Below are positions 6,178-12,041 of a DNA stretch of 20,526 bases, piece after piece. The position numbers were made by a program, and so were the translations under genes. The notes beneath the pieces were generated by a model. The model saw nothing but the letters and a program-made list of their open reading frames with translations, searched no databases and was not told the DNA's origin. Source of the DNA: a virus. Numbering within the stretch: the stretch's first letter is position 1; every line of letters starts with the position of its first letter. The DNA lies in the IMG/VR virus record IMGVR_UViG_3300045131_002641, positions 1 to 20,526 of that record. One strand, given 5' to 3'.

Positions 6178-6747
6178 CAAAAGTAAAGTTCGCTCCGCCG
6201 ACCCGCCGCACTACCGTTGCAATAACGGAATCTGCCTGCAGGGTCGGGGAGCATGACCCCCGGTAAGGAGAGCCATCGGGTCGGAAACAGAGGTCGCAAA
6301 ACGATGGACGTGATTACTTGGCCATTACCGCGAGCGGTTGGGGGTTTCATCACATTTTCCATGAGTGGTGGCGTATTTCTTCTCCTGTAAAAACAGAATA
6401 TCCTGTTGAAACATTGATCAGCAAACGCGCTAATCCAGCCCTCTACGGACTTTGGACCGGTGCATCTTGCCTTTGGACACGTATTTTGCCGTGTTCGCTT
6501 GTCTCGCCGAATCGTTGGTTGCCGAACAAGTAATTAGGTACTGATGCCCTGCCTAAGGGACGAGATATTGTAGAGCGCCCCAAGGGGTGCTCGACGCATC
6601 TGTGTTAGGGAAAGGGCGTATCAGCGGAGTCCTGATCGCATGAGGCTAGGCGTTTCGGGTCATAAACGTGCAGTTATCGCTACTACCCTGTGCCAGTAGG
6701 CAAGAGGCAGATTTATCCGGCATGTTTCTGGATACTGCTTCGAGAGG
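6178..6747 (-). ncRNA. Candidate large structured RNA, no convincing ORF
   Basis: About 570 bp without a gene that has a ribosome-binding site. The stretch is dense in short inverted repeats with tight loops: CCGTT/AACGG (6214-6228), GGACACG/CGTGTTC with one G-U pair (6475-6496), CCCT/AGGG (6546-6559), GAGCGCCCC/GGGGTGCTC (6573-6592) and ATCAG/CTGAT (6620-6636). Neighbouring genes are all on the - strand, so I assume that direction. Size and texture recall the large ornate RNAs known from phages (GOLLD, ROOL), but I cannot match a family. A 61-codon frame at 6177-6362 lacks a ribosome-binding site and I do not accept it. Confidence 0.4.
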
Positions 6748-7401
6748 TTATTCTGGATTTACTGTTTTTTCTTCGGACGATTCGGCTGATTCGTCAGCTC
6801 CACCCGTAGGGAGATCTTGCGTTTCAGCCGTTTCGTCGGGAAGGAAATCAAGGAAGGACTGAGCGACCTCGGCCATCAGTTTCAGGACCTGGACGGTTAT
6901 GGGATGGTTTTCAGGTTCAGGTTTGACCTGTAGAGCCCGGGCGATGTCGGCGCAGATGAAGAGCGTTTTCTGGGCAATTAGGTCAGTCAGGCGCTTTTGG
7001 ACCTCGTCGAGCTCCCAGAAGGGGGCAGGAAGCAGCGCAGGCGCCCCGTCAGTCGGTTTTTCGGTGGGATGCCCTGTTTGGATCAGGTTAATGATCTCTC
7101 CGAGGGTTGTGGGGTTAGGAACGGCTGGATTGGCTTCGGTGGTGGGGGTGAAGTTGTGGAATATGAAGTCGAGCTGCGGATTGAGGATCGGCGGCACGGC
7201 GGTTTTGTTGTGTACGTGGGTCAAATACGCATTGACGAAAGCCGTCTCGGCGATTACGGGAGCTAATACGGAGCAAAGCAGATCAGCCTGGTCATGTATT
7301 GAAGGGGCGATTTGAGCGGTAAATCTGCGCAAAAGGGCGCTTCTGGTGGTCAAATCGTGTGGATTCTGGGGGGTCTGTTCAGTGAATTTGAGGGTAGACA
7401 T
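6748..7401 (-). CDS. Unrecognised 217-aa acidic-tailed protein
   Basis: A 217-aa protein. The ATG at 7401 is preceded by CTAAGGAAAAAAACC. The N-terminal half is mostly helical (RSALLRRFTAQIAPSIHDQADLLCSVLAPVIAETAFVNAYL). The middle is Pro/Thr-rich with a conserved-looking LGEIINLIQTG segment, followed by a second helical region (LDEVQKRLTDLIAQKTLFICADIARAL). The last 30 residues are strongly acidic (Glu/Asp/Ser-rich). There is no signal peptide or membrane segment. It is the first gene left of the repeat-rich region at 7402-7818 and would be read from any promoter there. I do not recognise the family. Confidence 0.85.
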   Translation of the reverse strand: MSTLKFTEQTPQNPHDLTTRSALLRRFTAQIAPSIHDQADLLCSVLAPVIAETAFVNAYLTHVHNKTAVPPILNPQLDFIFHNFTPTTEANPAVPNPTTLGEIINLIQTGHPTEKPTDGAPALLPAPFWELDEVQKRLTDLIAQKTLFICADIARALQVKPEPENHPITVQVLKLMAEVAQSFLDFLPDETAETQDLPTGGADESAESSEEKTVNPE

Positions 7402-7455
7402 GGTTTTTTTCCTTAGGTTGGGGTTAATTTTTTACACGAATCGAGGTCAAAAAGA

Positions 7456-7490
7456 GGGGGTAAGGGGGGGTTTTGAGGGGCAAAAAGGGG
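7456..7490 (+). repeat. G-quadruplex motif
   Basis: Four G-tracts of 5, 7, 4 and 4 residues are separated by loops of 3, 6 and 6 nt, which satisfies the usual intramolecular G-quadruplex pattern on the + strand. It lies 55-89 bp upstream of the start of the 217-aa gene, on the template strand for that gene. Confidence 0.75.
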
Positions 7491-7744
7491 TGTTTTGACA
7501 GTCAGGTGACGATCTTTTTAGGAGGTTGTCACCTTGTAAGTTGTTGCTGGTCAAAGGTATAGGCAAAGCGGTGACGAAGTGACAGAGAAAATGGAACTCT
7601 CGTCCGGGAATTCGGGGAGGGCAGAGAGGTGGTGGTGGTGTCAGTCCTTCTATATATATATATTTTTTTAAACTCAAGAGATAATTATTTACTGTCACCT
7701 TGTCACCATTATTGAGTTTAGGCCTGATAGTATTGGGTGTGACA

Positions 7745-7777
7745 GTGGTGACAATGTTTGAAAATCATTGTCACCAC
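7745..7777. repeat. 12-bp perfect inverted repeat built from the GTGAC motif
   Basis: GTGGTGACAATG at 7745-7756 is the exact reverse complement of CATTGTCACCAC at 7766-7777, with a 9-nt A/T-rich spacer. Both arms contain the GGTGACA motif repeated elsewhere in this region. Two further TGTCACC copies follow directly. The size suits a dimeric DNA-binding protein or an extruded hairpin. Confidence 0.8.
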
Positions 7778-7818
7778 TTTGTCACCTTGTCACCGTTTTG
7801 TTCCCAATTTTGAGAATG

Positions 7819-7968
7819 TCAGGCTGGTACGGCGAAACGACGCAGGGCGAATCCGCGGGGCGTCTTTTGACCTAACATGATGTTAATCATGGGTTTAGGG
7901 TTGATCGGACGGCCTTTTTCGGTTTTTTGGATGTACATTTGGCATGAAGCAAAGTCGAGGTTTTTCAC
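7819..7968 (-). CDS. Unrecognised 49-aa basic protein with GTG start
   Basis: A 49-aa protein (starts VKNLDFASCQMYIQKTEKGR, ends FALRRFAVPA). The GTG at 7968 is directly preceded by AAAAGGAAAAACC, the same initiation context as the larger left-arm genes, which is why I prefer it to the longer TTG-start frame reaching 8034. It is basic and lacks recognisable motifs. It follows the small membrane protein at 7991-8170 after 22 bp and is probably on the same transcript. Confidence 0.6.
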   Translation of the reverse strand: MKNLDFASCQMYIQKTEKGRPINPKPMINIMLGQKTPRGFALRRFAVPA

Positions 7969-7990
7969 GGTTTTTCCTTTTCGAGTCTTG

Positions 7991-8170
7991 TTAAGCGAAT
8001 TTATCGTGGCCGGTTTTTGAGTTTCGGTCTCCAATGACGAAGGCTAGAATCTCCAAAAGCACGACGATTGCGGCTCCCAGCCATATTCCGCTGAGGTATA
8101 TCAGGTTGGCCCAGTAGAATCCTGCAGATAACAGCAGGCTTGATATGACAATTATGATCAGTGATCTCAT
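7991..8170 (-). CDS. Small membrane protein, 59 aa, two transmembrane segments
   Basis: A 59-aa protein starting MRSLIIIVISSLLLSAGFYW. The ATG at 8170 has GAAAGGAAAACC directly before it. Residues 4-18 and about 24-46 (LIYLSGIWLGAAIVVLLEILAFVI) are hydrophobic, giving two membrane spans joined by a short loop. The last 13 residues are polar (GDRNSKTGHDKFA). It could be a phage superinfection-exclusion or holin-like protein, but nothing specific points to either. It lies downstream of a highly structured stretch and 22 bp upstream of the 49-aa gene. Confidence 0.75.
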   Translation of the reverse strand: MRSLIIIVISSLLLSAGFYWANLIYLSGIWLGAAIVVLLEILAFVIGDRNSKTGHDKFA

Positions 8171-8174
8171 GGTT

Positions 8175-8637
8175 TTCCTTTCAGTTTGAAATAGATCCGC
8201 CTCATCCCCGCCAGCCTTGAGGCGGGGGAGAGACTTCGGGGTTTAAGCCCGCTCCGGGATGTCCGGCTCCTTGCTGTTAACATATAAGGCCAAGGAATCG
8301 CTGGTGAGAGCGTACTAGACGCTCTGTGCAGCCGAAATTGTCGAGGTCTTTCCCTCGCGTCATCTTGTTCCGGCTTCTGGTGAAGAACACCGCGTTGAGC
8401 ATCTCCGGTTAAGCAACCGCCTTTTGCCATCTAAGGTCGGTCATGGGGCTCCCTGGACGAATACGTCGGGGATGGCGCTCAGCAAAGAGATTCTTCTCCA
8501 TCCGCCTCAATACGCTGCGTCCTAGAAAGGCGTTTTGAGGGGTAGAGAAGCCCGATGCCGGTGAAAGCATCGGGGTGAAGGACTCGGGCTAGGTCTCCTA
8601 CGGCGTCCTGTCGTCGATTGGGGTTTTCGGGTTCTGC
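8175..8637 (-). ncRNA. Candidate structured RNA, series of perfect hairpins
   Basis: About 460 bp without a supported gene but with consecutive perfect stems and short loops: CCCCGCC/GGCGGGG (8206-8227), AGAGCGT/ACGCTCT (8307-8325), CGAGG/CCTCG (8342-8357), GGTG/CACC (8379-8391), CGGTT/AACCG with a 4-nt loop (8406-8419), and CCCGATGC/GCATCGGG (8551-8574). The last is enclosed by AGCCCG/CGGGCT and GTAG/CTAC arms (about 8542-8600). The number of perfect stems exceeds what I expect by chance. It lies between two - strand gene pairs, so it could be an independent RNA or a long 5' leader of the small membrane protein gene. A short ATG frame at 8443 with a GGGAG site stops after 11 codons inside one of the hairpins. 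No RNA family was recognised. Confidence 0.45.
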
Positions 8638-8814
8638 CTATGGCGGGGTAGGCGAGATTGGGGGTTTAGACTCATATTTTACGCCCAGCATTTTCTGCTG
8701 GGAGCTTCGAGTGGCATTTAAGCCTTTAACGATTAAGGCGGCCGTATCTGCTGTGGGTACGCGGCAGATGATTTCTTTGCGTTTTTTAGGGGTGCGTTTG
8801 AATACGTCTACCAT
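8638..8814 (-). CDS. Unrecognised 58-aa protein
   Basis: A 58-aa protein: MVDVFKRTPKKRKEIICRVP, then a stretch with TADTAALIVKGLNAT, ending in a Pro-rich tail. Its ATG at 8814 lies two bases after the TGA of the 59-aa basic protein, and there is no strong ribosome-binding site of its own, so translation is likely coupled. It has a basic N-terminus and a probable short beta-alpha unit. No family is recognised. Codon pattern and the tight spacing make it credible despite its size. Confidence 0.6.
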   Translation of the reverse strand: MVDVFKRTPKKRKEIICRVPTADTAALIVKGLNATRSSQQKMLGVKYESKPPISPTPP

Positions 8815-8816
8815 TT

Positions 8817-8996
8817 TCAGGCTCGCTGCATTTTGAGTTTTCGGTTGATTCTGCGGGTTCGCGCTTCTATGCGAATAGTTCCCAGTCGCAGGTATTTAGA
8901 GGTTTCGCGTTTGAGCCGGCGTTCTTTGCGCTTTGCTTTGAGTGCGTTTTTCTGGGGTTTTGTTCGTCCCCAGCCTACAATATTCATCAGTTTCAT
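8817..8996 (-). CDS. Unrecognised 59-aa very basic protein
   Basis: A 59-aa protein starting MKLMNIVGWGRTKPQKNALK. About 40% of its residues are Lys or Arg, concentrated in KAKRKERRLKRETSK and RTRRINRKLKMQR. The start at 8996 is preceded by CGGAGAAAAACC. Such a composition suits nucleic-acid binding, but no fold is recognisable. The 58-aa gene follows after 2 bp, so the two form a small operon whose transcript would run into the structured block at 8175-8637. Confidence 0.65.
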   Translation of the reverse strand: MKLMNIVGWGRTKPQKNALKAKRKERRLKRETSKYLRLGTIRIEARTRRINRKLKMQRA

Positions 8997-9130
8997 GGTT
9001 TTTCTCCGGGTTTTGTTCCTAAAGGGAGGGGCTTTAGCGTATAGCTGCGACCTGTATTGAGTGCGATTTGCACCCTCAATGGTCTTTGGTTTGCCCCATA
9101 AATTGGTTTTTGATGCGGTTTAATTGCAGA

Positions 9131-9206
9131 TTTCGCATCTGTTGCGGTATTTCGCATCTGTTGCGGTATTTCGCATCTGTTGCGGTATTTCGCATCTGTT
9201 ACGGTT
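9131..9206. repeat. Four tandem copies of a 19-bp repeat
   Basis: The unit TTTCGCATCTGTTGCGGTA occurs at 9131, 9150 and 9169 exactly, and at 9188 with two changes. A weaker echo (GCGGATTTCGCAGACGC) follows. The unit length is close to two helical turns and is not a multiple of three, so the repeat is not coding. Tandem units of this size are typical of iterons or operator arrays. Confidence 0.92.
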
Positions 9207-9474
9207 TGATTGCGGATTTCGCAGACGCATTCCTCGCGTCGCGCACGCGTCTATATTATGCGACGTTCCGCCGAGCCGCTATTCATCGGCCTATCGTGAC
9301 GAAAGTACACTTTTCAAATATTATGCGACGTTGATTTACTGGATATCCACGCCCCGCCGATCCGCCGTATAGACGATTCGACGATTAGTCCGCGGTTTCC
9401 CGCCTCCGGCGGCTTAGAAGTTGAACTGGTGAATGTATGGCGGGCGTATTCGCCTGCAATACGTTCACACTTAC

Positions 9475-9495
9475 AAAAGAACGCCGAAGGCGTTC
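9475..9495 (-). terminator. Rho-independent terminator downstream of the 113-aa gene
   Basis: On the - strand GAACGCC, TTC and GGCGTTC form a perfect 7-bp stem followed by TTTT. It lies 59 bp past the stop of the 113-aa gene and just beyond the longer hairpin at 9512-9541. Confidence 0.7.
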
Positions 9496-9511
9496 ATACC
9501 TTATCGAGGCA

Positions 9512-9541
9512 GACAACAACCCGCTATTGCGGGCTGTTGTC
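9512..9541 (-). terminator. Long hairpin after the 113-aa gene
   Basis: A 13-bp stem (9512-9524 with 9529-9541) and a 4-nt loop lie 12 bp after the stop codon. The only imperfection is a G-U pair when read on the - strand but an A-C mismatch on the + strand, which supports a - strand transcript. There is no T-tract, so it may protect the 3' end or act together with the terminator at 9475-9495. Confidence 0.6.
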
Positions 9542-9553
9542 TCGCCGTCTCGG

Positions 9554-9895
9554 CTATTCGGCGGACTGTGCGACAGCCTGTGCCGTGGCGATGGATGCGC
9601 GCAGCTTGCGTGCAGCTTTCGCAGCGGCTTTGGCGTCTACAGACAGACGGTAGTCGTCGTAGCCTTCAGCGTTGACACGGTGACGCAGCGTGATCGGCAT
9701 TCCGTCTTCGGGAATGGCGCGCTCGAGCAGGTTGTCAACGATGTCGAATTCAGCGTCGTCCCAGACGGGTACCCAAAGCGGGTCTGTCTGGTCTTTGCAT
9801 GTGAGGATGACGTTGTCTGGACGTCCGTTGATTCCTGGGCGGAAGTCAACGCTGAGCAGTACGAGTTGGATCAGTGAGTATGCTATTGCAGGCAT
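9554..9895 (-). CDS. Unrecognised 113-aa protein
   Basis: A 113-aa protein, the rightmost leftward gene. The ATG at 9895 is preceded by AAGGAGAAACACC. Likely beta strands cover the first half (VLLSVDFRPGINGRPDNVILTC, then LWVPVWDDAEFDIVDNLLERAIPEDGMPITLRHRV). The C-terminal 35 residues are an Ala/Lys-rich helix. No catalytic motif, membrane span or signal peptide is evident. It is followed by two hairpins that should end its transcript. I do not recognise a family. Confidence 0.85.
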   Translation of the reverse strand: MPAIAYSLIQLVLLSVDFRPGINGRPDNVILTCKDQTDPLWVPVWDDAEFDIVDNLLERAIPEDGMPITLRHRVNAEGYDDYRLSVDAKAAAKAARKLRASIATAQAVAQSAE

Positions 9896-10253
9896 GGTGT
9901 TTCTCCTTGTTGTAGTGTTGTTACAGTGTAGTGCAATGGTGTGACAGGATGTGCTATTACCCTGCCTACTCTGTTCCCCTTCCTATGCTTCTGTGTGGCG
10001 TGGAGCGTGGAGCGTGGAGCGTGGAGCGTGGAGCGTCTCGTTGTGTGATGTGTGAGAGGGGGGTAGTGGACACGGCGAGAAACAGGGTATGGCTTATATA
10101 TATATAGCGGTACCGCTCGCGCAACTGAAGGGGGTACCGTCCCTCCGCCGTTTCGTCCCCTCGCCGAACCGCCGTAAAAAATTTTTCAGAAAAATTCTCG
10201 ACTCCCCCTCGAAAAATATGTTCCCCTCGCGCACAAGAGGGAGAGGAAGCAGT
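9896..10253. promoter_or_regulatory. Divergent intergenic region between left and right arms
   Basis: This 358-bp stretch separates leftward and rightward genes and should carry the promoters of both arms. It holds the 7-bp tandem repeat at 10000-10034, a TA-alternating tract around 10093-10105, and the palindrome GCGGTACCGC followed by a second GGTACC about 20 bp on. I cannot name a promoter with confidence. A frame starting at 10089 would extend the terminase small subunit upstream, but the ribosome-binding site at 10240-10250 argues against it. Confidence 0.5.
10000..10034. repeat. Five tandem copies of GTGGAGC
   Basis: The 7-bp unit GTGGAGC is repeated five times without change at 10000-10034. 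It lies in the divergent intergenic region. Perfect short tandem arrays often vary in copy number between isolates. Confidence 0.95.
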
Positions 10254-11024
10254 ATGGATCTCACCAAATCGAAACCCGCCGGCAAAGGCAAAAACGCGGA
10301 GAAGAAGTCTTGCGCACGCCCTTTGTCGGACAAAGCCCGCCGTGCCGCTAAACGTCAAAACGACGAACCGGCGGTAGAATTTAAGTCCGAGAACGAACAG
10401 TTTTCAATTTCAGGCAACAAAATGGCCGGTTTGCCAGTGTACAAGAACCACAAAACGTCGGTTCGTGATCACGTCGAGAAGTTGAAGGTCGACATACCGG
10501 CCCCGCGCATCGTGGATTTGGAAATTTCAAACCCCGTGCTGGCCCAGATCACCGATGAAAAGCTGCGCGTGCGGCTGCAGAGCTTCTTTCAGGTTTTGCT
10601 CGAAGGCGGCAAACACAAGATTGCGCTGGAGGACAACGACTTTTCGTGGAACCACATTCAGAATTTGCGCCACAAGTACGCTGGATTGCATGAACTTTGG
10701 ATTCAATGTCGGGACATCGGGGACGAATACCGGCAGGTTTTGCGCTCGGACGCGGCGCATGAGCGGGCGGTTGAGGGGGTTGAGGAGGCAGTATTCAGCG
10801 CGACGGGCAAATGCCTCGGGTCGCGCCGGGTTTACTCGGACCGGCTGCTTGAGCTGCTGTTGAAGGCGGATAACCCGGATAAGTTCTCAGAGCACAAGAA
10901 GGTGGACATCCGCGGAACCGTGATCAATTTGACTACCGGATTTGATCGCAACGCTCTGCGGGAGGAAGCTGCCCGCGAGATTATTGAGGCTGAAGCGACT
11001 GAAAGGGAGGGCGACCATGGATAA
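10254..11024 (+). CDS. terS: Probable terminase small subunit
   Basis: A 256-aa protein that probably recognises phage DNA and hands it to the large terminase. Residues 1-75 are Lys/Arg-rich and polar. Residues 95-170 are helical. Residues 196-211 (DRLLELLLKADNPDKF) match the DxxLxxxLKAxxPxxY/F motif common in phage terminase small subunits, followed by a short strand region (VDIRGTVINLTTGF). I chose the ATG at 10254 because GAGAGGAAG precedes it at 4 nt; the longer frame from 10089 has no such site. It is the first gene of the rightward head block and overlaps the next gene by 8 nt. The terminase large subunit follows four genes later. The call rests on one motif plus position. Confidence 0.72.
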   Translation: MDLTKSKPAGKGKNAEKKSCARPLSDKARRAAKRQNDEPAVEFKSENEQFSISGNKMAGLPVYKNHKTSVRDHVEKLKVDIPAPRIVDLEISNPVLAQITDEKLRVRLQSFFQVLLEGGKHKIALEDNDFSWNHIQNLRHKYAGLHELWIQCRDIGDEYRQVLRSDAAHERAVEGVEEAVFSATGKCLGSRRVYSDRLLELLLKADNPDKFSEHKKVDIRGTVINLTTGFDRNALREEAAREIIEAEATEREGDHG

Positions 11025-11358
11025 TTGCAGAAAATACCGCAGGACACAGGGAATCTGGATGCGCCCGTATGTCCCGGGAGAAGACACCGCCGGCGTTTCA
11101 GTTGTCGACGCTGACCTTCCCCTCGAAGAGGGCGGCATGCTGGCCTTCGATCCGGATCGTCCGGCGGCGCCTTGGTATGTGTCGCGGAAGTATTTTGAGG
11201 AGAACTTTGAGCCGATGGAGCGGGGGGATGACCCCGACAAGGATAAGACGACCCCGCCTCCGTGCCTGGCGGACTCTGGCCTCCTGTCTGCCTCGGCCGC
11301 GCTTGATTTGATTCAGCACATTTGTTCGAAAACCAAAAAGGAAGGAAGCGAAGTATGA
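11017..11358 (+). CDS. Unrecognised 113-aa protein in the terminase operon
   Basis: A 113-aa protein starting MDNCRKYRRTQGIWMRPYVP. The ATG at 11017 overlaps the end of the terminase small subunit gene and has GGGAGGGCGACC before it. The sequence has short aromatic-rich segments (APWYVSRKYFEENFEPM), then an acidic/Lys linker and a helical end (SASAALDLIQHICSKTKKE). Its TGA overlaps the next ATG. It is probably a small head-block accessory protein; I do not recognise it. Confidence 0.8.
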   Translation: MDNCRKYRRTQGIWMRPYVPGEDTAGVSVVDADLPLEEGGMLAFDPDRPAAPWYVSRKYFEENFEPMERGDDPDKDKTTPPPCLADSGLLSASAALDLIQHICSKTKKEGSEV

Positions 11359-11825
11359 CGACGGAAGCGAAGAAAGAGCCGGTGCTTACGACCGAAGAGA
11401 TGGTGCAGCTGCAGGAGCAGTTGAATAGTCAGCCCGTTCCGGAGAGCGCCGTAATTCCCGGCGTGTCTGAAATGCCCGCCGAACCGGCGAAGGACGACAC
11501 TGCGAAGGACGATCCGGCTGAAAAGGCCGCCCGCATTGCGGAGGAACACGCCAGGATGTGGGCCGGGCTCGATGGGAAGTCCCCGTTTGAGTGGCCCGAC
11601 GATGCGCGTAATCTGTTCCAGAAGGGTTGCGCCTGTTCGCTGTGGGGCCGTTCGGTGGTTGATATGAACCCGGACCAGCGCATTTTGTTTGTGGCGTATA
11701 TCGACGCGGTGGCGTCTGATCTGTACGGGCAGTGCAAGGGCCTGTCGATGGCGATGGAAATGCGCGACCGTGCGGAAGCCAAGGCGCAGGAGTGTAAAGT
11801 TACCCCGGAGGTGAACCATGGCTAA
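11355..11825 (+). CDS. Unrecognised 156-aa protein in the terminase operon
   Basis: A 156-aa protein. The start ATG at 11355 overlaps the stop of the previous gene (ATGA) and follows AAGGAAGGAAG. Residues 1-60 are a polar, Pro/Glu/Lys-rich low-complexity arm (PAKDDTAKDDPAEKAAR). Residues 60-156 look like a folded helical domain with DPNQRILFVAYIDAVASDLYG-like character (seen as MNPDQRILFVAYIDAVASDL). No catalytic motif is visible. It ends inside the start of the 65-aa gene. Function unknown. Confidence 0.82.
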   Translation: MTTEAKKEPVLTTEEMVQLQEQLNSQPVPESAVIPGVSEMPAEPAKDDTAKDDPAEKAARIAEEHARMWAGLDGKSPFEWPDDARNLFQKGCACSLWGRSVVDMNPDQRILFVAYIDAVASDLYGQCKGLSMAMEMRDRAEAKAQECKVTPEVNHG

Positions 11826-12015
11826 AAATACGCACAAAGTGCCGAAGAAGATGTGGAGCCGCTGGAGCAAGTTGCAGCAGGCGATGTTTAACCGGATGTG
11901 GATGGAGATCTGTCCTGAGCTGTTACCGACCGGAGTTAAGCTGACACCGAAGCAGTTCTCCGTGCTCAGACACAACATCTGCTTTGCCGCGACTCGCCTC
12001 GCGCAGTGGAACTAA
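11818..12015 (+). CDS. Unrecognised 65-aa basic protein
   Basis: A 65-aa basic protein rich in Trp, Lys and Met (MWSRWSKLQQAMFNRMWMEI). Its ATG at 11818 lies 8 nt before the end of the preceding gene and follows GGAGGTGAACC, a strong site. The predicted structure is two helices. Some phage head-block genes of this size are terminase-associated, but nothing shows that here. Confidence 0.8.
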   Translation: MAKNTHKVPKKMWSRWSKLQQAMFNRMWMEICPELLPTGVKLTPKQFSVLRHNICFAATRLAQWN

Positions 12016-12041
12016 TATGCCCGACGCGGACGGAGAATAAA

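Larger units (their letters stand above)
7402..7818. promoter_or_regulatory. Repeat-rich intergenic region, origin-like or operator-like
   Basis: No supported gene in 417 bp. In order it holds a G-quadruplex motif (7456-7490), scattered GGTGAC/GTCACC motifs in both orientations (7505, 7526, 7570, 7579, 7693, 7700, 7739, 7747, 7769, 7780, 7788), an AT tract of alternating TA followed by T7 and AAA (7651-7672), and a 12-bp inverted repeat (7745-7777). On the - strand TTGAGT and TATAGA lie 17 nt apart across the AT tract (about 7647-7675), a possible promoter for the 217-aa gene. The mix of iterated sites, an easily melted tract and secondary structure is typical of replication origins or partition sites. 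It could also be an operator array. Confidence 0.6.
8997..9553. promoter_or_regulatory. Intergenic region with repeats and promoter-like boxes
   Basis: No supported gene in 557 bp. It contains the four-copy 19-bp repeat (9131-9206), a 15-bp box present twice (9253-9267 and 9318-9332; on the - strand AACGTCGCATAATAT, which contains a TATAAT-like core), and two hairpins at the end of the 113-aa gene. These fit a promoter/operator region for the leftward genes starting at 8996. The open frames on both strands here lack ribosome-binding sites and cross the repeats. Confidence 0.5.

Noticed and set aside
6540-6600. Hammerhead-ribozyme-like CTGATG followed by a hairpin
   Set aside because: The conserved CUGAUGA and GAAA core elements are not both present on either strand.
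6748-7401. Possible JAB-type protease (HVH in YLTHVHNK) in the 217-aa protein
   Set aside because: The required spacing to Ser and Asp and the upstream Glu of the JAB motif are missing.
7447-7698. 83-codon frame on the - strand
   Set aside because: It translates the repeat-rich region, including the C-rich complement of the G-quadruplex motif (Pro-rich), and has no ribosome-binding site.
8290-8357. tRNA-like arrangement on the + strand (a D-arm-like GCTGGTGAGAGC, then a T-arm-like hairpin)
   Set aside because: The putative T-loop lacks the TTCRA consensus and I could not pair an acceptor stem or place a proper anticodon arm.
8311-8443. Possible small gene: 11 codons from an ATG with GGGAG, a TAA, then 41 further codons in the same frame
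   Set aside because: The TAA lies inside a perfect hairpin (8406-8419) and the later codons coincide with further hairpins, so structured RNA explains the sequence better than an interrupted gene.
9966-10358. 130-codon frame on the - strand
   Set aside because: Runs through the GTGGAGC tandem repeat and antisense to the terminase small subunit start; its repeated peptide only mirrors the DNA repeat.
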